DNA of 64,000 bases from positions 3,759,948-3,823,947 of the forward strand of contig NZ_CH902583.1 in assembly GCF_000152965.1 (NCBI RefSeq), in the 5' to 3' direction. Below are positions 50,779 to 60,100 of this stretch, one piece after another. Numbering within the stretch: position 1 is the first letter of the stretch; each line of letters begins with the position of its first letter. The position numbers and the translations under genes are program-made. The notes beneath the pieces were generated by a model. It did no database searches. It saw only the letters and a program-made list of their open reading frames with translations, and had not been told where the DNA came from. Source of the DNA: Roseobacter sp. MED193 (GTDB taxonomy: Bacteria; Pseudomonadota; Alphaproteobacteria; Rhodobacterales; Rhodobacteraceae).

Positions 50779-51576
50779 ATGTCAAATTCAGAAAACGTTC
50801 TAGAACTCAAAAATGTCGACAAATCATTTGGACCGATCGACGTCCTCCACAACATAAGCCTTTCGGTGAAAGCCGGCGAAGTGCTGTGCCTGCTGGGCGA
50901 CAACGGCGCGGGCAAATCCACTCTGATTAAGACCATGGCCGGGGTTCACGCCCCGACCCGTGGCGAGATCCTGATGGATGGCAAGCCTATCAGTTTCAAT
51001 GGACCGAAAACCGCACAAGAGGCTGGTATTGCCTGCGTGCACCAATTCGGCGGAACCTTCCCTTTGATGTCGATTGCAAGAAGCTTCTTTGCAGGGGTTG
51101 AACCGACCAAAGGCTGGGGGCCGTTCAAGGTGTTCGACCGGGAAAAGGCCAATGAGATTGCCGTGCGCGAAGTACGCAATTTCGGGATCACGCGGATCGA
51201 AGATGGTGATCGCCTCGTCGGCGGCCTGTCTGGCGGTGAGCGGCAGTCTCTTGCGATTGCGCGGGCTGTGTACTTTGGCGCGCGGGTTCTGATCCTCGAC
51301 GAGCCAACAGCGGCGCTTGGGGTGAAGCAGTCGGCTCACGTTCTACGCATCGTGAATGAAGCAAAGCGGCGCGGTTTGGCGGTGATTTTCATCACTCACC
51401 AGGTGATGCATGCAATGGCAGTCGGCGACCACTTTGCCGTTTTGATCCGGGGCTCTATCGCCGCGGATTTCCGCAAGGGAGAAAGGTCGCGCGAGGAAAT
51501 CGCAGACCTGATGGCTGGCGGGGAATCGATGGTCGATCTCGAAGCCAGCATCGACGGCGAGGCGGCTACTGTTTAG
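50779..51576 (+). CDS. Sugar ABC transporter ATP-binding protein (single-domain, FrcA-like)
   Basis: 265 residues with one nucleotide-binding domain. Walker A GDNGAGKSTLIKTMAG, Q-loop VHQFGG, signature LSGGERQSLAIARAV, Walker B VLILDEPTAALG and switch His in ITHQVM are all present. Sugar importers of the ribose/inositol class often have a double-domain ATPase of about 500 residues; the single-domain form is typical of the FrcA group. Only 3 bases separate it from the permease gene. Drives import in the inner membrane. Confidence 0.93.
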   Translation: MSNSENVLELKNVDKSFGPIDVLHNISLSVKAGEVLCLLGDNGAGKSTLIKTMAGVHAPTRGEILMDGKPISFNGPKTAQEAGIACVHQFGGTFPLMSIARSFFAGVEPTKGWGPFKVFDREKANEIAVREVRNFGITRIEDGDRLVGGLSGGERQSLAIARAVYFGARVLILDEPTAALGVKQSAHVLRIVNEAKRRGLAVIFITHQVMHAMAVGDHFAVLIRGSIAADFRKGERSREEIADLMAGGESMVDLEASIDGEAATV

Positions 51577-51681
51577 CGCCGCTCTGCCAATCTTTGTAAG
51601 CGCGGTCCAACCCAGTACCGCAAACAAAAGTGCAGTGAACCGGCGGGCTGCGTGCCCGACCGAATGATTGGAGATTGTCTG

Positions 51682-52704
51682 ATGACCCGAGTGGCTATCA
51701 TTGGCGCAGGGCTAATGGGCGAGGACCACGCCCACATTGTGGCGCAAGACCTTCCTGGAGCGAGGCTGCAGGTTGTATGCGACATGGACGCGGCACGCGC
51801 GAAATCCGTTGCAGATGCCACGGATGCTGGCGATATCTCCAGCGATCCCCATGCAGTAATTGCGCGAGCAGACGTGGACGCAGTGATCGTGGCCTCGCCT
51901 GATTTCACCCATGCGCCGCTGTCAAAGGCCTGCATTGCAGCGGGTAAACCAGTGCTATGCGAAAAACCCCTGTCGCAGTCTTCGGTTGAATGTCTCGAGG
52001 TCATCGAGGCGGAGAAGAACATAGGAAAACAGCATGTGATGCTGGGCTTCATGCGCCGCTTTGATCAATCCTATATTGAGATGCGTCAGGCCCTGACAAG
52101 TGGCGTTCTGGGGCGCCCGTTGATGATGCACAACTTCCACCGCAACGTGGAAACACCTGCGGCAGATTTCACCGGGGCCATGGCAATCACCAATTCAGCA
52201 CCGCATGAATTTGACGTCGTGCGCCATGTGCTCGGCACTGAGTTCACAAGTGTGACGGCGCACCAGCCGCGCCGGTCTGATGACCGCGTTGCACCTGTTG
52301 TCATGGTTTTGGAGACCGCAGATGGCCAGTTGGTGACGATCGAAATCAACAACAACGCGGCCTATGGCTATGACGTACGCGCCGAACTGGTGGGTGAGGC
52401 AGGGTCCATTGCAATGAACAACGTGGCCTATACGAGGACAGACATGAAACTGGCCTCCGGCACCCGCTATGACGCGGATTGGCGCGGCCGGTATCACGAA
52501 GCCTATGTTCGGCAGAACCGGGATTTCCTGCGCTTTGTCGAAACCGGGAATTTCCCGGAAATCGCATCGGATTGCTGGGACGGCTACTGCGCGGCGATCG
52601 TCGCCGAGGCGGGAGCCAAAGCACTGGCAACCGGTCAAAAGCAGCCCATCACCATGATCCCAAAGCCCGATTTCTACGCGGCCAAAACCGGAGTTGCGGC
52701 ATGA
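51682..52704 (+). CDS. Gfo/Idh/MocA oxidoreductase (inositol dehydrogenase-like)
   Basis: 340 residues from ATG 51682 (after GGAG). NAD-binding start RVAIIGAGLMGEDHAHIV, EKPLS motif in VLCEKPLSQSSVE, MRRFDQSYIEMR and the catalytic-region PHEFDVVRHVLG. The family oxidises inositols and other polyols. It is the first metabolic gene after the transporter and distinct from the second Gfo/Idh gene at 54458, so the two may handle different inositol isomers or a keto-inositol. The stop overlaps the next ATG (ATGA). Confidence 0.88.
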   Translation: MTRVAIIGAGLMGEDHAHIVAQDLPGARLQVVCDMDAARAKSVADATDAGDISSDPHAVIARADVDAVIVASPDFTHAPLSKACIAAGKPVLCEKPLSQSSVECLEVIEAEKNIGKQHVMLGFMRRFDQSYIEMRQALTSGVLGRPLMMHNFHRNVETPAADFTGAMAITNSAPHEFDVVRHVLGTEFTSVTAHQPRRSDDRVAPVVMVLETADGQLVTIEINNNAAYGYDVRAELVGEAGSIAMNNVAYTRTDMKLASGTRYDADWRGRYHEAYVRQNRDFLRFVETGNFPEIASDCWDGYCAAIVAEAGAKALATGQKQPITMIPKPDFYAAKTGVAA

Positions 52705-53660
52705 AACTTGGATTTGTGTCCGACAGCCTTGGCGGCATGGGCCTCAACGAGATGCTTGATCACGCGGCCCGCATGGGGGTGTCAGGCGTCGAGGTGAATA
52801 CCTGTGGCTGGTCCACCGCGCCACACTGCCAGATGGACGATCTTCTGGGCAACACGGCGGCTCAGAAGGCCTTCAAACAGGCCTTTGATGACCGCGGGCT
52901 CGACATCATCTCGCTTAATGCGAATGGCAATCCGCTGCATCCGACGGACGCCAAACAGGGTGAAGACTTGAAGAAGACCCTTCGCCTGGCCGGTGAAATG
53001 GGAATCAAGACCGTTTGCACCATGTCCGGGCTGCCAGCGGGAAATGCCACCGATACGATGCCCAATTGGGTTGTGTCGTCTTGGCCACCAGAGACGCAGG
53101 ACATCCTGTTCTACCAATGGGAAGAGAAGCTGATCCCTTTCTGGACCGAGATCGTAAGCCTCGCTCGCGAAAATGGCGTCGAACGCATTGCGCTCGAGCT
53201 TCATGGCAATCAATGCGTCTACAACGTGCCCTCCCTGCACAAACTGCGTGAGGCGGTAGGACCCGTGATCGGGGCAAACCTCGACCCCTCGCATCTTTTC
53301 TGGATGGGGGCTGATCCACTGGCCGCAGCCGAGGCGCTGGGAGACGCGATTTATCACGTCCACGCCAAAGACACGCTTTTGAACGCGCCGGTTCAAGCGA
53401 CAACAAGCCTTCTGGAAAACGGATCACTCATGGACATCCCTGCGCGTAGTTGGTCCTACATCACGCTTGGCTTCGGCCATGGCGAAGAATGGTGGCGTCA
53501 GTTTTGCTATCGGTTGAAAATGGCTGGCTACGACGGCTGGCTGTCGATTGAACACGAGGACGTGCTTCTGAACTCACTTGAGGGCCTCGAAAAATCGGTC
53601 GCACTGTTGCACGGCGTCATGCCCGGTAAGCCTGCAGACTATAAACCACAGGAAATCTGA
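52701..53660 (+). CDS. TIM-barrel sugar isomerase/epimerase-like protein (AP endonuclease 2 family)
   Basis: 319 residues. The xylose-isomerase-like barrel with metal-site pattern Glu (IALELHGNQ), Asp (ANLDPSHLFW), His (YHVHAKD) and Glu (LSIEHEDV). The N-terminus LGFVSDSLGGMGLNEMLDHAARMGVSGVEV is typical. Members include inosose isomerases and epimerases, so it may convert scyllo-/myo-inosose or a related keto-sugar, consistent with the two dehydrogenases. Overlaps its upstream gene by ATGA and precedes the Hyi-like gene by one base. Confidence 0.85.
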   Translation: MKLGFVSDSLGGMGLNEMLDHAARMGVSGVEVNTCGWSTAPHCQMDDLLGNTAAQKAFKQAFDDRGLDIISLNANGNPLHPTDAKQGEDLKKTLRLAGEMGIKTVCTMSGLPAGNATDTMPNWVVSSWPPETQDILFYQWEEKLIPFWTEIVSLARENGVERIALELHGNQCVYNVPSLHKLREAVGPVIGANLDPSHLFWMGADPLAAAEALGDAIYHVHAKDTLLNAPVQATTSLLENGSLMDIPARSWSYITLGFGHGEEWWRQFCYRLKMAGYDGWLSIEHEDVLLNSLEGLEKSVALLHGVMPGKPADYKPQEI

Positions 53661-53661
53661 T

Positions 53662-54435
53662 ATGACATTTCAACTCGCAGCCTGCGCAGAAATGCTCTGG
53701 CAAGACAAACCTATCCACTGGCGCGCGGCGCGTTTGCACGAGATGGGCTTTGGCGTCGGGCTATGGAATTGGCCGACATGGGATCTGGACGAACTGGAAA
53801 GGACCGGCGCGACCTTTACCATTATGAATGGCTACCTTGAGGGGCGGCTCGCTGACGCGGAAGGCGCCGATATGCTGCTGAAGTCTGCCTTCGAGACGGC
53901 GCAGGTTGGCAAACGGCTTGGGGTGCATCGGCTGAACCTTCATGGCACCAGCTTGGGCGACCAGGGTCTGCCGATCCAGCAGATGGCGCATGTGGCGCCG
54001 GGCATGTGGCTGCGCGCCCGCGATACTCTCAACCGCATCTGCGACATGGCTGAGCAAGAGGGCGTGATGTTCACACTGGAAAACCTCAACCTGCGCGAAC
54101 ACCCCGGCTGCCCGTTCAATTCGACCGCCGAAGTCTTGTCGCTTGTGGCAGCCGTTGACCGTCCTGAGCTACGCATCAACCTCGATCTCTACCACACACA
54201 GATCGGCGAAGGGGACGTTATCCGCCACGCCGAAGCCTGCCTGCCATGGATCGGCGAGGTGCAGGTCGCTGATAATCCGGGGCGTTGCGAGCCGGGCACC
54301 GGCGAGATGAACTGGCCGATGATCGCCCGCGCGTTGGCCGACATGGGCTACGTCGGTCCGGTTGGCATGGAAGCCTTCGCAAAAGACAAGCCGGAACCCG
54401 CTCTGGAAGCGTTCCGCGCCGCGTTTACAATTTAA
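53662..54435 (+). CDS. Hydroxypyruvate-isomerase-like TIM-barrel protein
   Basis: 257 residues similar to Hyi: LAACAEMLWQDKPIHWRAARLHEMGFGVGLWNWP at the start, metal residues in FTLENLNLREHPG (Glu), RINLDLYHTQIGEGD (Asp) and the Hyi signature EVQVADNPGRCEPGTGEMNW, then GPVGMEAFAKD. Hyi interconverts hydroxypyruvate and tartronate semialdehyde, but relatives in sugar-acid clusters isomerise other 2-keto sugars. Within the inositol run it could process an inositol-derived keto intermediate; that is inference. Confidence 0.85.
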   Translation: MTFQLAACAEMLWQDKPIHWRAARLHEMGFGVGLWNWPTWDLDELERTGATFTIMNGYLEGRLADAEGADMLLKSAFETAQVGKRLGVHRLNLHGTSLGDQGLPIQQMAHVAPGMWLRARDTLNRICDMAEQEGVMFTLENLNLREHPGCPFNSTAEVLSLVAAVDRPELRINLDLYHTQIGEGDVIRHAEACLPWIGEVQVADNPGRCEPGTGEMNWPMIARALADMGYVGPVGMEAFAKDKPEPALEAFRAAFTI

Positions 54436-54457
54436 CTCCCTTCGAAAGAACCTTGCC

Positions 54458-55450
54458 ATGATCAAAGTCGGACTCTTGGGCGCAGGCCGCATTGCGGGCG
54501 TGCACGCCACTGCCATCACATCGAACCCAGACAGCACGCTGGCTGCAGTGTCGGATTACTACCCCGAAAACGCTGAAAAACTGGCGACGCAATATGGCTC
54601 GACCGCGCGCAGCACGGATGACATCATTGCTGATCCCGAAATTGATGTCGTCCTGATTGCAACCTCAACCGACACCCATTCGGACCTGATCGAGCAGGCG
54701 ACCCAGGCGGGCAAGGCCGTGCTTTGTGAAAAACCAGTGGATTTGTCGCTGGCCCGCGCGAGAGAATGCCTGGCTAATGCCGACAAAAGCGGCAAGCCGG
54801 TGATGATCGGCTTTAACCGCCGTTTCGATCCGCATTTTGCAGCATTAAGGGCGGCTTTGGACGCGGGCGAAGTGGGTAATACGGAGATGCTCGCGATCAC
54901 ATCATACGATCCGGCACCACCGCCAATTTCCTATATCAAGGTCTCTGGCGGGATCTTCCGCGACATGATGATCCACGATTTCGACATGGCGAACTTCCTG
55001 ATGGGCGCAGCGCCTGTCACCGTATCGGCGGTGGGCTCCTGCCTTGTCGATCCGGCCATCGGTGAATCCGGTGATTTCGACACCGCTGCCGTGACGCTGA
55101 CCTATGCCGATGGACGCATCACAACTATCCGCAACACCCGCCGCGCGGGCTATGGCGACCAGCGGGTTGAAGTTCAAGGATCGGAAGGGATGCTTCAGGT
55201 TGGAAATCTGGTCGAAAATCTGTTGACCAAATCGACCGCTGCCGGTGTTACCAACGCCAAACCGGTGCTGTTTTTTCTTGAACGCTACATGCCCGCCTAC
55301 GCGGCCGAATGGAACGCTTTCGTCAAGGCCTACAAGGCCGGGAGTGCTCTTCCGGTGACCCTCGATGACGGGGTCGCAGCACTGGCCATGGCAGAGGCGG
55401 CGACGCAGTCCGCGAAGTCCGGACAACCGGTGAGGCTGGCCGATGTCTGA
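54458..55450 (+). CDS. iolG: Inositol 2-dehydrogenase
   Basis: 330 residues. Gfo/Idh/MocA fold: KVGLLGAGRIAGVHATAITSNPDSTLAAVSDYYPENAEKLA, EKPVDLSLARARE and the active-site segment GGIFRDMMIHDFDMANFLMG with MIGFNRRFDPHF, matching myo-inositol dehydrogenases. It oxidises myo-inositol to scyllo-inosose with NAD+, the entry step of the pathway. Immediately upstream of iolC with an 8-base overlap (start codon 55443), so the two are translated together. Confidence 0.92.
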   Translation: MIKVGLLGAGRIAGVHATAITSNPDSTLAAVSDYYPENAEKLATQYGSTARSTDDIIADPEIDVVLIATSTDTHSDLIEQATQAGKAVLCEKPVDLSLARARECLANADKSGKPVMIGFNRRFDPHFAALRAALDAGEVGNTEMLAITSYDPAPPPISYIKVSGGIFRDMMIHDFDMANFLMGAAPVTVSAVGSCLVDPAIGESGDFDTAAVTLTYADGRITTIRNTRRAGYGDQRVEVQGSEGMLQVGNLVENLLTKSTAAGVTNAKPVLFFLERYMPAYAAEWNAFVKAYKAGSALPVTLDDGVAALAMAEAATQSAKSGQPVRLADV

Positions 55451-57353
55451 TCTTGATCTTATCACGATTGGCCGATCCTCGGTTGACCTCTACGGTGGGC
55501 AGATTGGCGGCCGACTGGAAGATATGGGATCGTTCGACAAGTATATTGGCGGCTCTCCGACCAACATCGCCTGCGGCACGGCGCGTTTGGGGCTGAATTC
55601 AGCTGTTATCACGGGCGTCGGCGATGAGCATATGGGGCGCTTCATTCGCGAGCAGCTTGAACGCGAGGGCGTCAATACCGACGGCGTAAAGACCGACCCC
55701 GACCGGCTGACCGCGCTTGTGCTGCTGGGCATCCGCGATCAGGAACAGTTTCCACTGATCTTCTATCGCGAGAACTGCGCCGATATGGGGCTGACGGTCG
55801 AAGACATCGATCCGGGCTTTATTGCGCGCGCGCGTGCGGTTGTGGCAACGGGCACGCATCTGAGCCATCCTCAGGTTGAGGCGGCGACGGTCAAGGCGCT
55901 GGAACTTGCCCGTGCAAATGGACAGCAGACCGCGCTTGACATCGATTATCGCCCAAACCTCTGGGGCGTGGCCGGGCACGGTGAAGGAGAAAGCCGCTTT
56001 GTTGAAAGCGAAGCCGTGACCGCCAAATTGCAGTCAACGCTGCATCTGTTTGATCTGATTGTGGGAACCGAGGAAGAGTTCCACATCGCTGGCGGCTCGA
56101 CCGACACGATCGAGGCGCTGCGTGCGATCCGTAGGGTCTCGAAGGCGACGCTGGTTTGCAAACGCGGTGCGGCCGGGGCAGTGGCCTTTACCGGCGACGT
56201 GCCAGAAAGTCTTGACGAGGGTGAGGCCGGTCCCGGTTTTCCAATCGAGGTCTTCAACGTACTTGGAGCGGGCGACGGCTTCATGTCTGGCCTGCTCAAG
56301 GGGTGGCTGGATGGAGAAGACTGGCCGACGGCGCTGAAATACGCCAATGCCTGTGGCGCCTTCGCGGTCAGCCGCCACGGCTGCACACCGGCTTATCCGA
56401 GCTGGGAGGAGCTGCAATTCTTCTTTGATCGTGGCATCACACGTCCCGATTTGCGCAACGATGCCGAACTCGAACAGGTGCATTGGGCCACGAACCGGCA
56501 CGGCGACTGGTCGTCGGTGAAGACTTTTGCCTTTGACCATCGGCTACAACTTGAAGAGATGGAAGGCTATAGCCCCGAGAAGGGCGGCGCCTTCAAAGAT
56601 CTGTGTCTTCAGGCCGCCCTTCAGGTGCAGGACGGACAGCCGGGCTATGGCATTCTGTGTGACAACCGGATCGGGCGATCTGCATTGCACAAGGCAACCG
56701 GCACGGGCCTTTGGATCGGGCGCCCAACAGAGCTTCCGGGCTCGCGCCCCATCGAGTTTGAGCCTGAGCTGGGCGAAGACCTTGGAAATTTTCGCGAATG
56801 GGCGCGCGAGAATGTCGTGAAGCTGCTGGTCTTTGTGCATCCCGACGACGATGCCGAGACCCAGGAAAAGCACTTCACGCGGGTCAAACGCCTGTTCACG
56901 GCGGCGCGGCGCAACGGGTTGGAATTCTTGCTGGAGATCATCCCGTCGAAAGTCGGGCCGATTGATGACCAGACATCTGCCACTCTGATCCAATCTTTCT
57001 ATGACGCTGGCGTCTGTCCCGATTGGTGGAAGTTGGAGCCATTCAAGACCGAGGCTGCCTGGCAGAATGCTGTGGATGCGATTGAGCGCAATGATCCACG
57101 CACACGTGGCATCGTGGTGCTTGGTTTGGATGCGCCACAAGAGGAATTGGCGGCAAGTTTCGCGCTGGCGGCCAAGCAACCTCTGGTCAAAGGGTTTGCC
57201 GTGGGACGGACGATCTTTGGCGATGCGGCACGGGCGTGGCTTAAGGGCGATATGGCAGATGACGCCGCAATAACTCAGATGGCGGAGCGCTACTCGCGAC
57301 TGTGCGAGATTTGGGACAAGGCGCGGATTGATGCCCGCCTGAACGTGGAGTGA
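55443..57353 (+). CDS. iolC: 5-dehydro-2-deoxygluconokinase fused to DUF2090 aldolase-like domain
   Basis: 636 residues. Residues 1 to about 320 are a PfkB-type kinase (IGRSSVDLYGGQIGGRLEDMGSFDKYIGGSPTNIACGTARLGLNSAVITGVGDEHMG and the catalytic GAGDGFMSGLLKGWL near 280). Residues about 335-636 are DUF2090, which acts as the 2-deoxy-5-keto-gluconate-6-phosphate aldolase in fused IolC proteins. One polypeptide thus covers the IolC and IolJ steps, giving dihydroxyacetone phosphate and malonate semialdehyde. No separate iolJ is seen in the window. Four bases before iolD. Confidence 0.94.
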   Translation: MSDLDLITIGRSSVDLYGGQIGGRLEDMGSFDKYIGGSPTNIACGTARLGLNSAVITGVGDEHMGRFIREQLEREGVNTDGVKTDPDRLTALVLLGIRDQEQFPLIFYRENCADMGLTVEDIDPGFIARARAVVATGTHLSHPQVEAATVKALELARANGQQTALDIDYRPNLWGVAGHGEGESRFVESEAVTAKLQSTLHLFDLIVGTEEEFHIAGGSTDTIEALRAIRRVSKATLVCKRGAAGAVAFTGDVPESLDEGEAGPGFPIEVFNVLGAGDGFMSGLLKGWLDGEDWPTALKYANACGAFAVSRHGCTPAYPSWEELQFFFDRGITRPDLRNDAELEQVHWATNRHGDWSSVKTFAFDHRLQLEEMEGYSPEKGGAFKDLCLQAALQVQDGQPGYGILCDNRIGRSALHKATGTGLWIGRPTELPGSRPIEFEPELGEDLGNFREWARENVVKLLVFVHPDDDAETQEKHFTRVKRLFTAARRNGLEFLLEIIPSKVGPIDDQTSATLIQSFYDAGVCPDWWKLEPFKTEAAWQNAVDAIERNDPRTRGIVVLGLDAPQEELAASFALAAKQPLVKGFAVGRTIFGDAARAWLKGDMADDAAITQMAERYSRLCEIWDKARIDARLNVE

Positions 57354-57357
57354 CCCT

Positions 57358-59190
57358 ATGGACAAGACAATCCGGCTGACTGCCGCGCAGGCTATGGTGC
57401 GTTACATTGCGGCGCAACAGAACGATGATGGCGAGCGTTTCATCGAAGGCTGTTGGGCTATCTTTGGTCACGGTAACGTCGCCGGCATCGGTGAAGCGTT
57501 ACATGCTGCCAAAGACGACTTTCCTACATGGCGCGGTCATAACGAACAAACCATGGCCCATGCTGCCATTGCTTATTCAAAGCAATCTGGGCGGCGAAAG
57601 GCGATGGCCGTGACTTCCTCCATCGGTCCTGGTGCCGCCAATATGGTGACGGCTGCCGCGCTGGCTCATGTGAACCGTCTGCCGGTGCTTTTGATACCAG
57701 GAGAGGTATTTGCCGATCGCGGGCCTGATCCAGTCCTGCAACAGGTCGAGGATTGGGGCGATGGCACCGTAACCGTGAACGATGTGTTCAAGCCGGTGAC
57801 ACGTTACTTTGACCGGATCATGCGGCCAGAGCAATTGTTGACAGCCTTGCCACGCGCGTTCCGTACGATGACGGACCCTGCGGAGTGCGGTCCGGTTTGC
57901 CTGTCGTTCTGTCAGGATGTGCAGGCCGAAGCTTATGACTATCCCGAGAGCTTTTTTGAGCCAAAAGTGTGGCGTCAGCGTCGCATCCGCCCCGATGAGG
58001 GCGAGTTGGCCGAGATTGCTGACCTTATCCGCGCTGCGAAACGCCCTGTGATTGTGGCGGGCGGTGGTGTTCACTATGCGCAAGCGACCGAAGCGCTTGG
58101 ATCCTTTGCAGCGGCGCACAACATTCCCGTGACCGAAACACAGGCGGGCAAGTCTACCCTGCCTTGGGATCATCCTCTTAACCTCGGCCCGATCGGAGTC
58201 ACCGGCGGTGAGGCGGCCAACACGGTCTGTGGCGAAGCAGATGTGGTGATTGGCGTTGGTACCCGCTTTCAGGATTTCACCACCGGGTCGTGGGGGCTTT
58301 TTGCCAATCCTGAGCGCAGGCTGATCTCGCTCAACGTTGCAGCGTATGACGCGATGAAACATGGCGCTGTTCCATTGAAATCGGACGCGTTGGTGGGGCT
58401 CAAGGAGTTGAGTGATGCGCTTGATGGCTATGTGTCCCCCGGCAAGATTGACGGGTTGAAGCCAGATTGGTTCGCCAAGGTCGACCCGCTCACGGACGCA
58501 CCTGAAGACAGCAACCAATTGCCGACCGACATGCAAGTTATCGGGGCTGTGCAGCGGGCATCTAACGAAGAAACAGTTGTTATGTGCGCCGCGGGCACCA
58601 TGCCAGGCGAGCTTCATAAACTGTGGAAAGCAGGTAAGCCCGGTTCGTATCACATGGAATACGGCTTTAGCTGCATGGGGTACGAGATCGCAGGCGCAAT
58701 GGGTATCAAGATGGCCCAGCCAGACCGCGACGTTATATGTTTCACGGGTGACGGTACCTACATGATGGCGAATTCGGAGATGGCGACAGCGGCGATGATG
58801 GGGATTCCCTTCACCATTGTGGTAACCGACAACCGAGGCTACGGTTGTATCAACCGGTTGCAAAAGGGATGCGGCGGGGCAGAGTTTAATAACCTTCTGG
58901 ATCATTCCATCGGTGGCCAAAACTCGAATATCGACTTTGCCAAACACGCCGAAGCCATGGGTGCGACGAGCATCAAGGCCGGTTCGATTGCCGATCTGGA
59001 AACGGCGCTGGCAAAGCGGGCACAGGCCAAGGGCCCATATGTGATCGTTATTGATACTGATCCTTACCCAAGCACCGAACCAGGGGGCACATGGTGGGAC
59101 GTTGGCGTTCCGGAAGTCAGCGAGCGATACGAAGTCAACGCCGCACGCGCCACCTATGAAACCAATAAAAAATTGCAGAGGGCGGACTGA
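57358..59190 (+). CDS. iolD: 3D-(3,5/4)-trihydroxycyclohexane-1,2-dione hydrolase
   Basis: 610 residues of the ThDP-dependent family (acetolactate-synthase fold): IRLTAAQAMVRYIAAQ, GHGNVAGIGEALH with catalytic Glu in the following helix (HNEQTMAHAAIAY), SSIGPGAANMVTAAALAHVNRLPVLLIPGE and the cofactor motif CFTGDGTYMMANSEMATAAMMGIPFTIVVTDNRGYGCINRLQ. It opens the inositol-derived ring to 5-deoxyglucuronic acid. The first 15 residues and length match IolD. Its stop codon overlaps the iolE start. Confidence 0.95.
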   Translation: MDKTIRLTAAQAMVRYIAAQQNDDGERFIEGCWAIFGHGNVAGIGEALHAAKDDFPTWRGHNEQTMAHAAIAYSKQSGRRKAMAVTSSIGPGAANMVTAAALAHVNRLPVLLIPGEVFADRGPDPVLQQVEDWGDGTVTVNDVFKPVTRYFDRIMRPEQLLTALPRAFRTMTDPAECGPVCLSFCQDVQAEAYDYPESFFEPKVWRQRRIRPDEGELAEIADLIRAAKRPVIVAGGGVHYAQATEALGSFAAAHNIPVTETQAGKSTLPWDHPLNLGPIGVTGGEAANTVCGEADVVIGVGTRFQDFTTGSWGLFANPERRLISLNVAAYDAMKHGAVPLKSDALVGLKELSDALDGYVSPGKIDGLKPDWFAKVDPLTDAPEDSNQLPTDMQVIGAVQRASNEETVVMCAAGTMPGELHKLWKAGKPGSYHMEYGFSCMGYEIAGAMGIKMAQPDRDVICFTGDGTYMMANSEMATAAMMGIPFTIVVTDNRGYGCINRLQKGCGGAEFNNLLDHSIGGQNSNIDFAKHAEAMGATSIKAGSIADLETALAKRAQAKGPYVIVIDTDPYPSTEPGGTWWDVGVPEVSERYEVNAARATYETNKKLQRAD

Positions 59191-60095
59191 TGACCGTAAA
59201 AATCGGCATTTCCCTGGTTGCTTGGCAAAACGACGATCTGCCCGAGCTGACGAAAGATTACACCACCGAAGGTGCAATGGAGGATGCGGCTAAGATCGGC
59301 TACTCTGGCGTCGAGCGTGGCCGCCGGATGCCTGCGGACACCGAGGGTCTGCACGACTATCTGGACCGGTATGGTGTTGCCCTCTGTGGCGGATGGTGTT
59401 CGGGTAACCTGATGGTCGCCACTGTCGAGGAAGAACGCGAAGCCATCCGCCAGCAAGTCGAACAGTTTGCCGCCTTGGACGCGCCGTGCATTGTCTATGC
59501 CGAATGCTCGAATTCCATTCAGGGCGCACAGGTTACTCCAGTGTCGCGCCGTCCCGAACTGACGCGGGACGAGGTGATGTCCTATGCGGCGAAGCTGTCA
59601 GAAGTGGCGAAATGGGCACGCGATAAGGGTGTGGACCTGAGCTACCACCATCACATGGGCGCGATGGTTCAGGACGCTGAGGATATTGATTGGTTAATGG
59701 AAGGGTCCTCTGACGATCTGACGCTTCTGTATGACACCGGGCACTTACATTTTGCGGGTGCGGATCCGGTCGCGGTCTTGGATAAATGGGGCCACCGTGT
59801 TCACCACGTCCACTTCAAGGATGTGCGCCAGCCGGTACTGGATTGGGTCAATGCCGAAGATAAGAGCTTTCTTGATGGGGTTGCCGCCGGTGTCTATTCG
59901 GTCCCCGGCGATTCTGAAGGTTGCATTGATTTTCAGGCCATCACCGACAAGCTCAAGACGATGGATTACAAAGGCTGGATCGTGGTCGAAGCGGAACAGG
60001 ACCCGGCCAAGGCGCCGCCGTTTGAAAATTCCAAACTCGGTTTTGATCACATCACGCAAATCTGCGGCCGCTCTGGCCTGACAATAGAGAAGTAG
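59190..60095 (+). CDS. iolE: Myo-inosose-2 dehydratase
   Basis: 301 residues. TIM-barrel dehydratase of the xylose-isomerase-like group with KIGISLVAWQNDDLPELTKDYTTEGAMEDAAKIGYSGVERGR at the N-terminus, DLSYHHHMGAMVQ, TLLYDTGHLHFAGADPVAVL and IVVEAEQDPAKAPP. Removes water from scyllo-inosose to give 3D-trihydroxycyclohexanedione, the substrate of IolD. A metal ion (Mn or Co) is expected at the barrel Glu/Asp/His cluster. Its stop is 5 bases before iolB. Confidence 0.95.
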   Translation: MTVKIGISLVAWQNDDLPELTKDYTTEGAMEDAAKIGYSGVERGRRMPADTEGLHDYLDRYGVALCGGWCSGNLMVATVEEEREAIRQQVEQFAALDAPCIVYAECSNSIQGAQVTPVSRRPELTRDEVMSYAAKLSEVAKWARDKGVDLSYHHHMGAMVQDAEDIDWLMEGSSDDLTLLYDTGHLHFAGADPVAVLDKWGHRVHHVHFKDVRQPVLDWVNAEDKSFLDGVAAGVYSVPGDSEGCIDFQAITDKLKTMDYKGWIVVEAEQDPAKAPPFENSKLGFDHITQICGRSGLTIEK

Positions 60096-60100
60096 CGCCC

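Noticed and set aside
57577..59277. Minus-strand frame of 566 codons
   Set aside because: Shadow of iolD, rich in Cys/His/Arg without any domain.
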